A stretch of DNA of 64,000 nt from Bradyrhizobium sp. ORS 285 (GTDB lineage: Bacteria; Pseudomonadota; Alphaproteobacteria; Rhizobiales; Xanthobacteraceae). The stretch covers positions 2,232,001 to 2,296,000 of the forward strand of contig NZ_LT859959.1 of the NCBI RefSeq assembly GCF_900176205.1. Direction: 5' to 3'. A program made the position numbers and the translations under genes. The notes under the pieces were generated by a model. The model saw nothing but the letters and a program-made list of their open reading frames with translations. It ran no database searches and was not told the origin of the DNA. Position 1 is the stretch's first letter, and each line of letters begins with the position of its first letter. Below, one piece after another: positions 54,255-63,103 of this stretch.

Positions 54255-55253
54255 TCACGGCGCCCGTGGTGTCCAGATCGCCAACGCAGATGTGTCCACC
54301 TTCATCGGCAGTACGCGTTCAGCGAGAAAGGCGTCGGCGATCTTCTGCTGCTCGGCGAGGCCGGCCGCGGTGACCGCGCCGACCTGGTAGGAGCGGTGGC
54401 TGTTGGCCTCCTCGACGGTGGCGGCGTCGATGCCCCAGAGCGCCGCGAGCTGGCTCGCCGCCGCGGCCGGATTGGCCTTCACCCATTTGCCGGTCTCGAC
54501 CAGCTTGCCATAGATGATGTTGAGTGCGTCACCGTGCTTGGCGGCATAGTCGGCCGAGGCAAGGTAATAGCGCTTGTAGCTGGCGAGACCGTCGCTGCCG
54601 TCGGCGAGCACGCGCGCGCCGGACTGACGGATGGTGCTGGAGAGGAACGGATCCCAGGCCACCCAGGCATCGACATTGTTGCTGACGAAAGCGGTGCGGC
54701 CGTCGGCCGGCGGCAGATAGGCCGGAGTGATGTCCTTGAAGGACAGGCCGGCCTTGGCGAGCGCCGACAGCAGCAGATAGTGGCTGCCGGCCCCCTTGGT
54801 CACCGCGATCTTCTTGCCCTTTAGCTCGGCCAGCGTCTTCACCGGCGAGGCCGTCGCCACCAGGATCGCCTGCGCGGAGGGCGAGGCGGTTTCCTCGGCC
54901 ACATAAGCGAGCTTGGCGCCCGCGGCCTGCGCGAACACCGGCACGGTGTCGGCGACATCGGCGCCGACATCGATGCTGCCGATGTTGATGGCCTCGAGCA
55001 GCGGCAGGCCGCTGGAGAATTCGTGCCAGGACACCTTGATATCGAGCGGCGCCAGCGCCTTCTCCAACTCGCCATTGGTCTTGAGCAGCGCGATCAGCGT
55101 GGAGGATTTCTGGTAGCCGATGCGCAACGTCTCGGCGGCTTCCGCACGCGGCGTGGCGAGTGCGCCGAGCAGGGCGACGCCCATCATCAGGATGCTGCGG
55201 CGAGCGAAGACCGGGAGCCGCTGTTGGCGCGAGCCGCCGAGGGAACGTGTCAT
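54255..55253 (-). CDS. ssuA: aliphatic sulfonate ABC transporter substrate-binding protein
   Basis: A 332-residue periplasmic binding protein with a twin-Arg-preceded signal peptide (RRSILMMGVALLGALATPRAEA). LRIGYQKSSTLIALLK, the SSGLPLLEAINIGSIDVG loop and ITPAYLPPADGRTAF with GAGSHYLL are SsuA-like. It captures alkanesulfonates for uptake by SsuB/SsuC, but neither is in the window, so it is an orphan here. AGGAG lies 8 bases before ATG 55253. Neighbouring metY hints at sulfur scavenging. Confidence 0.87.
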   Translation of the reverse strand: MTRSLGGSRQQRLPVFARRSILMMGVALLGALATPRAEAAETLRIGYQKSSTLIALLKTNGELEKALAPLDIKVSWHEFSSGLPLLEAINIGSIDVGADVADTVPVFAQAAGAKLAYVAEETASPSAQAILVATASPVKTLAELKGKKIAVTKGAGSHYLLLSALAKAGLSFKDITPAYLPPADGRTAFVSNNVDAWVAWDPFLSSTIRQSGARVLADGSDGLASYKRYYLASADYAAKHGDALNIIYGKLVETGKWVKANPAAAASQLAALWGIDAATVEEANSHRSYQVGAVTAAGLAEQQKIADAFLAERVLPMKVDTSALAIWTPRAP

Positions 55254-56150
55254 CCGAAAATCTCCTGACGTACGATTGAATGCAGATGTCACCGGATCAT
55301 TCGCAGGATCAGTTGCCTCATGCAATTTTGCAGATCGGTTTGGATGGAGAGGAAAGTTCTTCATTCGGTCGCTCCGCGAGAAGTTTGTTTTCTTCGCGGG
55401 AGAGCAGGGCAGCCGCTTGCAGTCTCGCGACGCATTCCGCGTCCGAGCTGTGCCTGCCGTTCGTCCCTCCCGGGAAGAGAGGGCGCAGGGAAGGCCGGGC
55501 GTCGACTGACACCCATGGCCCGCGTGCAAAAAGCAAAGCACGCGGCGGTCACCACAGGATCAGCCGGACATCCGGCCTTCCCTGCGCGATGGGCTTACGG
55601 CTTATACGCGATCTCCCCGGTGCGCCGGGCTTTCTGGCCACCGTTGCGCATGATGCTTGCGCATCAGCGCGTGATACTAGCGTCGGAGTATCAGGACCAC
55701 GCGACTTCGCCGTCCGGCTCCCCTCGTTCGTCCGCGCGCATGACGCACGCTGCGACGAGAACCGGCCACCGCATCCCACCCAACGTTCCGTGACGTTCGC
55801 GAAGCGCCCCTCGATCGGGCGGGATAGGGTCATAAGATCATGATTTCTGTAAAAAAGAAACAAGATTATTTTTCTCCACGGGACTGGACAGGGCAAATCA
55901 GCTTGAGATCGTGGGTGAATTTCAGGTGTTGGCGCATGCGGGTGTGGGAATGCTTGTCATGCCGTCGCCTGCGCAGCGCAATGCAGTGCCCTCGCCCTGG
56001 GCCGAGGGCGCATCAGCGGCGACTGCGTTCGCTGCGGGATGGGGGGGGCGTGGACATCACGTAATGCTGGAATCTGGATAGGCGGATGACGCTCCGCTCA
56101 CCCGTATTACGAGCGGATCTTACGGGGGCGCCAAGGCGAGGCAATCGGCT
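55254..56150. other. long intergenic region holding repeat copy 2
   Basis: An 897-bp gap. 55477-55862 is the second copy of the dispersed repeat; the 220 bases before it hold the ssuA promoter region. The rest (55863-56150) has no credible ORF; a G run (GGGGGG near 56041) and CCTGGGCCGAGGGCG-type palindrome are seen but not interpretable. Confidence 0.5.
55477..55862 (+). repeat. dispersed ~400-bp repeat, copy 2
   Basis: Homologous to 2092-2489 in inverted orientation. Outer arms GCGCAGGGAAGGCCGG (55483-55498) and 55572-55587 pair perfectly over 16 bp; inner arms CCGCGTGC (55520-55527) and GCACGCGG (55538-55545) pair over 8 bp with a 10-base loop. Arm spacing is identical to copy 1 (37 and 89 bases from the outer start), while the outer stem has T-A changed to G-C and the inner C-G changed to G-C, both compensated. 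Loop bases differ entirely. No ORF is shared. It ends in GATTTC and an A-rich run. Confidence 0.82.
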
Positions 56151-57356
56151 TTATCGAGACAGGCCCCACCGAGCCCGCTCGAAAATCTCGGCCGGTGGCA
56201 TGACTTCGGACAGCTCGACCGGGCGTCGCTGCCACTGGACCACGGTCCAGCCTTCAGGATTGGCCACGCGACCGCCACTCTCTTCCTCTTTCAAAATGAT
56301 GCCGTCGTGCGTGCGCCATTCGGTGCGTATGCGTTCGTCCCTCGCGTCCCTCGTGATCCTGCACCATTCCCCCAGAAATATCCCGCGTTCGACGACGACG
56401 TCCTTCTGCTCTGCGTCACGTCCGGCGCCGCTCCGCACGTACTGCGGACCTGGACGAAATTCGCCGATCCACAGGCTCTCGAACGCGCCTTGCACCGTGG
56501 CGCGAAACGTGAGTGCGGCGTGGGTTCGTTCGTTGACGATCTCGATGATCCGCGCGCCATTGGCGAATGTGGTGTCCGTTCTCACCCACGGAAAATGTCG
56601 CTTCCTGTACCTGACGCCTGCTCCGGAGGAGGCGATGCTGCCATTCATTGTCGCCGCGAAATCCGGTTGCGTTCTGGTTTCCAGGGAGGGCGTTTGCGCA
56701 GCAAAACCCGTAAAGTTCCTCCAATCAAATACGTCCGCAGGTGGCGAGGTCTCGTCCTCGGAGACTGGCGTGCGGGTCAAACGCGTCAGTCGCCAATCCG
56801 GTGGCTCCCTGATTGCGCCGTCTTCGGCCGCCCAGCCATGCGCGATCTGTATGCCGTCGTGCGTGATACAATCGCGGAAGGACACGCTCCTTCGTCCCTT
56901 CGGGTCCGCGGGACCAACAAAGTCCCAGATCGTGCAGGTCTCGTCGAGAAAAGACTGCAGCTTCTCAGTCTTCACGCTTTCCTGCCGCGTCTTATCGGTG
57001 CCAACCGCTTGGGTGACATGGAGTGACTCGTAGCGGTTGCCATCCGGCGTGCGCGTGAACGAGACAAAGCGCCCCGGGCCCTGGAAGTAGCTGCTTCGTT
57101 CGCCCATTCGGTCACCGCGCAGCCATCCATTGTGATGGCGTAGGGTCTCCTGCTGCGTGGGACGGCCGCTGTACTCTCTCGTCGCGACATAATCGGGAGC
57201 CTTGTTTGCCGCCCGACCGTCCTCCTGCGCTTGTCCCGACGATGCGACGAGGGAAGCCGCCATCGCCAGAATGGCGTGGATGGGAGCTTTCCGCCCTCGG
57301 CGAACGGACGCACATGACCGTCCTGAACGACCGTCCATGAACTCGCATCGCTGCAT
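56151..57356 (-). CDS. secreted protein of unknown function
   Basis: A protein of up to 401 residues. The N-terminal region has a basic patch then a hydrophobic stretch (IHAILAMAASLVASSGQAQ) consistent with a signal peptide. The mature part has two similar halves: DFVGPADPKGRRSVSFRDCITHDGIQIAHGW near 145 and EWCRITRDARDERIRTEWRTHDGIIL near 345, each followed by a Trp and an ...VFDWRNF/IFERARW motif, so an internal repeat is likely. Starts at 57356 and 57338 are both possible. It is unlike anything I recognise; composition is less biased than its neighbours. Confidence 0.62.
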   Translation of the reverse strand: MQRCEFMDGRSGRSCASVRRGRKAPIHAILAMAASLVASSGQAQEDGRAANKAPDYVATREYSGRPTQQETLRHHNGWLRGDRMGERSSYFQGPGRFVSFTRTPDGNRYESLHVTQAVGTDKTRQESVKTEKLQSFLDETCTIWDFVGPADPKGRRSVSFRDCITHDGIQIAHGWAAEDGAIREPPDWRLTRLTRTPVSEDETSPPADVFDWRNFTGFAAQTPSLETRTQPDFAATMNGSIASSGAGVRYRKRHFPWVRTDTTFANGARIIEIVNERTHAALTFRATVQGAFESLWIGEFRPGPQYVRSGAGRDAEQKDVVVERGIFLGEWCRITRDARDERIRTEWRTHDGIILKEEESGGRVANPEGWTVVQWQRRPVELSEVMPPAEIFERARWGLSR

Positions 57357-57609
57357 CGCCAGTCCAGCTCCGTGCTACTCTCTCTCCGAGCGTAAGCGAT
57401 TTCCGGCCGCAGATCCAAGAGATCGAGAGGGATCGGATATCCGATTGGGGTCACGACGCGGAGCTTCGCTGGACAGCGCAAATCACCCTGGGATCGCTGG
57501 TTGATTTCGGAAGTTTTGGGGATGCGTGAAGCGCTGTCGACGCTCCCCTCGTTGTCCCGTCGCGCCTCCGCACTGATGCGGGAAGAGAGTGCTATCCCCA
57601 CTTTCGCAC

Positions 57610-58266
57610 CTAACTTCTCGGACGACTACTCCTCGGTCGCGCGCCAGCCTTCTCCAGATACGCGCAGAACATGTCCGCCATCGCATCGGCATAGGCGGAA
57701 ATCTCGGCGCGGCTGCGGGGCGTGTCGGAGAAGTGTTTGCCGACCTGGCTCAGCGTCGTCTTGATCAGGTCGGCGACGCGCGCGCGCTCGGCTTGGCCGG
57801 AGTCAGGCAGCGCCTCGCGCATGAAGGCCTGCATGGTGCGGCGGCTGCGCGCCTGGGCCTCTTTCGATTCCGGCGCGTCGCGATAGAGCGGGGCGGCGTC
57901 GTCGAGTGCGCCGCGGATGGCGGCCTCGTCGCATTCCGACTGCAGGAAGGCGTGGACGAGGGCGCGCAGCCGCACCAGCGGCGGGCGGGTTTGATCATCC
58001 AGGATGCCATGCAGCAGGCTCGTCGTCTGCTGCCACTCGTCGCTCTGCAGCCGGAACAGGATCGCCGCCTTGTTGGGGAAGTATTGATACAGCGAGCCGA
58101 CGCTGACGCCGGCCCTCTCGGCGACGCGCGCGGTGGTGAAGCGCTGCGCGCCTTCGGTCGTCAAAACCTGAACAGCGGCCTGCAAAATGGCGGACACGAG
58201 ATCCGTGGAGCGCGCCTGTTGCGGCTGTTTTCTCGCGGAAATCTGGGCTTTTCGAGCAGAGGCCAT
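57610..58266 (-). CDS. TetR/AcrR family regulator
   Basis: A 218-residue repressor. The helix-turn-helix is FTTARVAERAGVSVGSLYQYFPNK (recognition helix about 48-66), preceded by ILQAAVQVLTTEG; the C-terminal part is a helical ligand-binding domain. It is divergent from an O-methyltransferase gene across a 90-bp gap with a 20-bp partial palindrome, the likely operator. It may repress itself and the methyltransferase in response to a small ligand. Confidence 0.9.
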   Translation of the reverse strand: MASARKAQISARKQPQQARSTDLVSAILQAAVQVLTTEGAQRFTTARVAERAGVSVGSLYQYFPNKAAILFRLQSDEWQQTTSLLHGILDDQTRPPLVRLRALVHAFLQSECDEAAIRGALDDAAPLYRDAPESKEAQARSRRTMQAFMREALPDSGQAERARVADLIKTTLSQVGKHFSDTPRSRAEISAYADAMADMFCAYLEKAGARPRSSRPRS

Positions 58267-58292
58267 GGCGCGATCCCGAATGCGATTAGCGA

Positions 58293-58312
58293 ATGCGAAT
58301 GATTATTCGTAT
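58293..58312. promoter_or_regulatory. candidate TetR operator
   Basis: ATGCGAATGATTATTCGTAT has arms CGAAT and ATTCG around a 4-base centre, extending as an imperfect palindrome to 20 bp. It lies in the 90-bp gap between the divergent TetR and O-methyltransferase genes, 45 bases before the latter's ATG. Confidence 0.6.
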
Positions 58313-58356
58313 TTTGAGGGCGAGGCAAACAAACACTCGATGACACGGAGACCATC

Positions 58357-59025
58357 ATGATCACCCTCACTACTGAGCCCGTCGCGCCGCTGCTGGCTCG
58401 CCTGCTGTCCGAAGCCGCGCTGCTGCGGCCGGAGACCAGTCCCGTCTTTGCGGGCCTGGCGGAGCGCGGCGAACAGCTGATGCGCAGCAAGTCCGGTCAT
58501 GTGGAGCTCTATTCGCAATTGAAAGATTTTCCGCTGCCGGTCTCCCGCGACACCGGCCTGCTGCTCTACATGCTTGCGCGCAGCTTCAGCGCCCGATCGA
58601 TCGTCGAGTTCGGCACGTCGTTCGGCATCTCCACGCTGTTCCTGGCTGCGGCGCTGCGCGACAATGGCGGCGGCCGGCTGATCACAACGGAGTTCGAGCC
58701 GTCGAAGGTCGCCCGCGCCCGCAAGCATCTGACCGAAGGGGGGTTGCTCGATCTCGTCGAGACCCGCGAAGGCGACGCGCTGCAGACGCTCGGCCGCGAT
58801 CTTCCTGAGAGAATCGATCTCGTGCTGCTCGACGGCGCCAAGCCGCTCTATCGCGACGTTCTCGATCTGCTCGAGAGCAGGCTGAGCGCGGGCGCGTTCA
58901 TCGTGGCCGACAATGCCGATTACAGCCCCGATTATCTCGCCTATGTCCGTTCGCCGGCGAATAGCTACCTGTCGGTGCCGTTCGGCGACGAGGTCGAGCT
59001 GTCGATGCGGATCGGGCGAGACTGA
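58357..59025 (+). CDS. SAM-dependent O-methyltransferase
   Basis: A 222-residue class I methyltransferase of the caffeoyl-CoA/catechol type. SIVEFGTSFGISTLFLAAALR is motif I, TTEFEPSKVARARKHL gives the acidic SAM residue, LVLLDGAKPLYRDVLDLL and ADNADYSP the metal and catalytic acids. The acceptor is unknown. GGAGACC precedes the ATG. It is divergent from a TetR gene that probably controls it. Confidence 0.88.
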   Translation: MITLTTEPVAPLLARLLSEAALLRPETSPVFAGLAERGEQLMRSKSGHVELYSQLKDFPLPVSRDTGLLLYMLARSFSARSIVEFGTSFGISTLFLAAALRDNGGGRLITTEFEPSKVARARKHLTEGGLLDLVETREGDALQTLGRDLPERIDLVLLDGAKPLYRDVLDLLESRLSAGAFIVADNADYSPDYLAYVRSPANSYLSVPFGDEVELSMRIGRD

Positions 59026-59105
59026 GCACGACAAAGGCTGGAGTTGACGGACGGGCGGCGATTGGTTCACGAGGAGAGCCCGTCCTCCTACGTCACCAGG
59101 CCTGC

Positions 59106-59753
59106 ATGCCTCGCATCCTCCTGATCAATCCCAACAGCTCGGCGGCGACCACCGCGATGATGGTGTCGATCGCGGCGGCCTGCTGCACGGGCCGGGTGGA
59201 GGTGGTCGGAGCGACCGCGACGCGGGCGCCGGCCATGATCGTCGATCCCGAGGCGCTGGCGGCTTCCGCGGCCGAGGTGGTGGAGATCGGACGGGCGCAT
59301 GTCGGGGCTTGCGACGGCATCATCGTCGCCGCATTCGGCGATCCCGGTGCAGCCGAGCTTCGCCGCCTGTGCGCGCGGCCGGTGATCGGGATCGGCGAGG
59401 CGTCGATGCACGCGGCCGGGCAGGGTGGGCGGCGGTTCGGCGTCGCCACGGTGACGCCGGCGCTGGTCGCCGGCATCGCTGATCTTGCAGATAGGCTGCA
59501 GCTGTCGGCGCAGTTCACCGGGACGCGTCTCACACCAGGCGACGTGGCCGCGCTTGCCGCCGATCCGGCGCGGCTTGCCGCCGCGCTGGCCGAGGCGACG
59601 CGCGCCTGTATCTCGGACGGTGCCGAGGCTGTCATCATCGGCGGCGGACCGCTCGCCCAGGCCGCCGATCAGCTGCAGCCGCAATTCACCGTGCCTATCA
59701 TCAAGCCGATCGCGACGGCGGTCGACCAGTTGCTGGACCGGCTCGCCGTCTGA
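59106..59753 (+). CDS. Asp/Glu/hydantoin racemase family protein lacking both catalytic Cys
   Basis: A 215-residue protein with the racemase fold: ILLINPNSSAATTAMMVSIA, VVGATATRAPAMIVDPEA, and PVIGIGEASMHAA all fit. The two positions where the family has catalytic cysteines read IIVAAFGDPG (Ala instead of Cys) and VIIGGGPLAQ (Gly instead of Cys), so ordinary two-base racemisation is not expected. It may bind a hydantoin-like ligand or catalyse another reaction. It is convergent with an FMN-dependent monooxygenase 9 bases away. Confidence 0.82.
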   Translation: MPRILLINPNSSAATTAMMVSIAAACCTGRVEVVGATATRAPAMIVDPEALAASAAEVVEIGRAHVGACDGIIVAAFGDPGAAELRRLCARPVIGIGEASMHAAGQGGRRFGVATVTPALVAGIADLADRLQLSAQFTGTRLTPGDVAALAADPARLAAALAEATRACISDGAEAVIIGGGPLAQAADQLQPQFTVPIIKPIATAVDQLLDRLAV

Positions 59754-59756
59754 ACG

Positions 59757-59772
59757 CCGCCCTTAAGGGCGG
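59757..59772. terminator. short perfect palindrome between convergent genes
   Basis: CCGCCCTTAAGGGCGG, a 16-bp perfect palindrome that can form a 6-bp stem with a TTAA loop, spans the 9-bp gap between the racemase-like gene and the monooxygenase and includes the latter's stop. It could terminate both transcripts weakly. Confidence 0.45.
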
Positions 59773-61121
59773 TAGCTCGCCGCCGGATGCGGCGCCGCCA
59801 GCCGCGCGCGGCCGAACATCTTTTCCCGCAGCGTGCCCGGCTGATAAGTCTTCTTGTAGCGGCCGCGCTTCGTCAGCTCTGGCACCAGCATGTCGGCGAC
59901 ATCGGCAAAACTCTCCGGCGACAGCGCGAAGGCGAGGTTGAGGCCGTCGACGCCGGTCTGCTCGACCCAGCTTTCGATGAGATCGGCGACCTTCGCCGGT
60001 GAGCCGACGAACACCGGCCCGATGCCGCCGATGCCGATGTGCTCGGCGACCTCGCGCACGGTCCACACCCGGTCCGGATCGGCGCGGGTGACGTTGTCCA
60101 TCGCGCTGCGGCCGGCATCGTTGAGGACGTGGCGGACCTGCTGGTCGAGCTCGTAGGTCGAGAAGTCGACGCCGGTCCAGCCGGACATCAAGGTCAGCGA
60201 CGCCTCGTGGTCGACGTAGCGGCGATAGTCGGCGAACTTCGCTTCCGCCTCCGCGTCGGTCTCGCCGAGCACGACGGTGGCGATGCTGAAGATCACGATG
60301 TCGCTCCCCGCGCGGCCGGACTCGATCGCGGCCTGGCGGATCGCGGCGACGCGCGGCGCGATGATCTTCGCCGACGGGCCGGACATGAACACGCATTCGG
60401 CATGCCGGCCGGCGAACACGCGGCCGCGCGGCGAGGTGCCGGCCTGATAGAGAACGGGCGTCCGCTGCGGCGAGGGCTCGCAGAGATGGATGGCGTCGAG
60501 CTGGTAGTTCTCGCCGTGATGGCTGACGCGGTGCACCTTGGCGGGATCGGTGAAGATGCCGCTTTCGCGGTCGCGCTTGACGGCGTCGTCCTCCCAGCTG
60601 CCTTCCCACAGCTTGTAGACCACCTCCATATATTCGTCGGCGACGTCGTAGCGGTCGTCGTGCCCGGTCTGGCGCTGCTTGCCCATGCCACGCGCGGCGC
60701 TGTCGAGATAGCCGGTGACGATGTTCCAGCCGATGCGGCCCTCAGTGAGATGATCGAGCGTCGACATGCGGCGCGCGAACGGATAGGGCGGCTCGTAGGA
60801 CAAGGTGCAGGTGACGCCGAAGCCGAGATGCTCGGTGACCGCGGCCATCGCCGAGATCAGCATCATCGGGTCGTTGACCGGCACCTGGATGGCGTGGCGC
60901 AGCGCGGCGTCGGGATTGCCGCCATAGACGTCGTAGACGCCGAGCACGTCGGCGAGGAACAGCCCGTCGAAGCGGCCGCGCTCCAGTGTTTTGGCGAGGT
61001 CGAGCCAATAGGGCAGGCGGTTGTAGTCGGAGGAGCGGTCACGCGGATGCCGCCATAGGCCGGGCGACTGGTGCCCGACGCAGTTCATCGCAAACGCATT
61101 CAACCGGATGTCCGCAGCCAT
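59763..61121 (-). CDS. FMN-dependent monooxygenase (NtaA/SnaA/DszA family)
   Basis: A 452-residue luciferase-like flavin monooxygenase of the NtaA/DszA subgroup, which needs a partner FMN reductase. ADIRLNAFAMNCVGHQSPGLWRHP, WLDLAKTLERGRFDGLFLADVLG, GRIGWNIVTGYLDSAARGMG and FAGRHAECVFMSGPS are typical signatures. Substrates in this group include nitrilotriacetate, EDTA, sulfones and pristinamycin precursors; this one is unknown. GAGGGAC lies before ATG 61121; the frame extends upstream without a start of that quality. The nearby racemase-like gene might share a substrate. Confidence 0.9.
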   Translation of the reverse strand: MAADIRLNAFAMNCVGHQSPGLWRHPRDRSSDYNRLPYWLDLAKTLERGRFDGLFLADVLGVYDVYGGNPDAALRHAIQVPVNDPMMLISAMAAVTEHLGFGVTCTLSYEPPYPFARRMSTLDHLTEGRIGWNIVTGYLDSAARGMGKQRQTGHDDRYDVADEYMEVVYKLWEGSWEDDAVKRDRESGIFTDPAKVHRVSHHGENYQLDAIHLCEPSPQRTPVLYQAGTSPRGRVFAGRHAECVFMSGPSAKIIAPRVAAIRQAAIESGRAGSDIVIFSIATVVLGETDAEAEAKFADYRRYVDHEASLTLMSGWTGVDFSTYELDQQVRHVLNDAGRSAMDNVTRADPDRVWTVREVAEHIGIGGIGPVFVGSPAKVADLIESWVEQTGVDGLNLAFALSPESFADVADMLVPELTKRGRYKKTYQPGTLREKMFGRARLAAPHPAASYRP

Positions 61122-61293
61122 GATGTCCCTCGATCGTGTCGGGCCGACAGATGACATGGTTCGGCAGCGGTTTTCAATCGCGCGGGCGCGCACGGCCGCT
61201 TGCGGCGGGCACAGGCTTGGCTATGGTCGGATGCGATCAAGCGCCGCGGAGCAAATGACGGCGCGAGACCCGCATGGTGGGAGGACGAGACCG

Positions 61294-62958
61294 ATGCAGA
61301 TCCGGATCACGGCGCTTGCCGCAATGTTGCTGTGCTCGTCGGCGATGACCTCCGCGATGGCGGAGGATTTCAAGGCGAGCTGCGCCGCGCTGGCGCAGGG
61401 CTTTTCCGGCAGCGGCCGCATCATCACGGCGGAGTTCGTCGCCGCGGGCGGCGTGCAGTTGGCGCCGCCGGCGCCCGCTGGCGCCACTGCACCCGCGCCG
61501 GATCACTGCCTGATCCGCGGCAAGATCAACGAGCGCACCGGCATCGACGGCAAGCCCTACGCCATCGGCTACGAGCTAAGATTGCCCGCGACGTGGAATG
61601 GCAAGTTCGTCTTTCAGGGCGGTGGCGGCGTCGACGGCGTGCTGCGGCCGGCGCTCGGGCTGTTGACCGGCGCGACGCCGCCGAACGCGCTCTCCAACGG
61701 CTATGCCGCGGCGTCGACCGACTCCGGTCATCTCGAAGAGCCCGGTCCGCTCGGGCCGTATCTGTTCGGCCTCGATCCGCAGGCGCGGCGCGACAAGGGC
61801 TACAGCTCGATTCCGCCGGTGGCCGAAGCGGCGAAGGCGGCGGCCGCGAAGCTCTACGGCAACGCGCCGCGCCGCTCCTATTTCGCCGGCTGCTCCAATG
61901 GCGGGCGCCAGGCAATGGCGGTGACGCAGCGCTTCCCCGAGCTGTTCGACGGCGTCATCGCCGGCGCGCCGGCCTATCGCGTGCCGCTCGCCGGCATCGA
62001 CGTGATCGCGCAGGAGCAACTGCTGCTGGCGATCGCGCCGCCCGGACCGGACGGCAAGGCCGATGTCGGCAGTGCGCTGACCGATGATGATCTGAAGCTG
62101 GTCGCAGATGGTGTGACCGCGGCGTGTGACGGCGCCGATGGCGCCAAGGACGGCATGGTGCAGGACGTCATGGCCTGCCGCTTCGATGCCGCGGTGCTTG
62201 CCTGCAAGGAGGGGCAGAACTCGCAATGCCTGTCCCCGCCCAAGCTGAAGGCCGTCAAGCTGATGTTCGACGGCAGCCGCAATGCGATGGGCGGCCTGAT
62301 CTATTCGCGCTGGCCCTACGATCCTGGCCTCGCCGCGCCCGGCTGGCGCGCCTGGAAGCTCGGCACGCCGAAGTCGAGCCCGCCGAATGCGCGCAATCTC
62401 ACCCTCATTCCGGGCGGCGTCGCCTATGACTTCATGAGCCCGCCCGAGAAGCCGGAGGACCTCGTCGCCTGGGTGCGCAATTTCGATCTCGACCGCGACA
62501 CGAAGAAGGTGATGAAGGGCGCTGATGGCTTCGATGCCGGCATGGAATACGAAGCGGCGACCTCGACCGATCTCGATGCCTTCAAAGCCAAGGGCGGCAA
62601 GATGCTGTTCTATCACGGCACGGCCGACCCGATCTTCTCCGCGCTCGATACGGTCGACTATGTCGACCAGCTCAAGAAGAGATACCCCGACACGGATGGC
62701 TTCGCGCGGCTGTTCCTGGTTCCCGGCATGAACCATTGCGGCGGCGGACCGGCGACCGATCAGTTCGATCTGCTGACGGCGCTGGACAATTGGGTGGAAG
62801 GCAAGGCCGCTGCGCCGGAAGCCATCCGCGCCACCGCGCGGCGCGCGCCCGATGTGCCGTGGCCGGGACGCACGCGCGATCTCTGCGCGTTCCCGAAGGT
62901 TCAGACCTACAAGGGCAGCGGCAGCCTCGAGGACGCGGCGAATTTCGAATGCCGCTGA
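61294..62958 (+). CDS. tannase/feruloyl esterase family protein
   Basis: A 554-residue secreted esterase. Signal peptide MQIRITALAAMLLCSSAM ends near AMA; the CS-D-HC signature is present: Cys-Ser in YFAGCSNGGRQAM, Asp in HGTADPIFSALDTVDYV, and His-Cys in GMNHCGGGPATD, so the catalytic Ser and His are bridged by the Cys pair. It hydrolyses ester bonds of galloyl, feruloyl or similar phenolics. GGGAGGACGAG precedes ATG 61294; it is divergent from the monooxygenase, and a strong hairpin follows. Confidence 0.9.
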   Translation: MQIRITALAAMLLCSSAMTSAMAEDFKASCAALAQGFSGSGRIITAEFVAAGGVQLAPPAPAGATAPAPDHCLIRGKINERTGIDGKPYAIGYELRLPATWNGKFVFQGGGGVDGVLRPALGLLTGATPPNALSNGYAAASTDSGHLEEPGPLGPYLFGLDPQARRDKGYSSIPPVAEAAKAAAAKLYGNAPRRSYFAGCSNGGRQAMAVTQRFPELFDGVIAGAPAYRVPLAGIDVIAQEQLLLAIAPPGPDGKADVGSALTDDDLKLVADGVTAACDGADGAKDGMVQDVMACRFDAAVLACKEGQNSQCLSPPKLKAVKLMFDGSRNAMGGLIYSRWPYDPGLAAPGWRAWKLGTPKSSPPNARNLTLIPGGVAYDFMSPPEKPEDLVAWVRNFDLDRDTKKVMKGADGFDAGMEYEAATSTDLDAFKAKGGKMLFYHGTADPIFSALDTVDYVDQLKKRYPDTDGFARLFLVPGMNHCGGGPATDQFDLLTALDNWVEGKAAAPEAIRATARRAPDVPWPGRTRDLCAFPKVQTYKGSGSLEDAANFECR

Positions 62959-62961
62959 CCA

Positions 62962-62995
62962 GATCGTGCGCGCAGGTCGAACTGCGCGCACGATC
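62962..62995 (+). terminator. intrinsic-type hairpin after tannase gene
   Basis: GATCGTGCGCGCA and TGCGCGCACGATC form a perfect 13-bp stem with an 8-base loop, 3 bases after the stop of the tannase-family gene. The downstream tract has only a short T-containing run. Confidence 0.7.
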
Positions 62996-63103
62996 GGTTG
63001 ATGAGAGCTTGACGCGGCAGGCCGGGGCCCCGATCTACTGGCCAGCGCCGGCCTGTCCCGCAGCGTCGCGGCTCTCCTCATCAGCCCCTCACACCGTTCC
63101 CTT

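Noticed and set aside
56972..57601. A minus-strand frame upstream of the secreted unknown protein that could be a frameshifted N-terminus.
   Set aside because: The downstream gene already has a plausible signal peptide and start, and the frame has no ribosome site.
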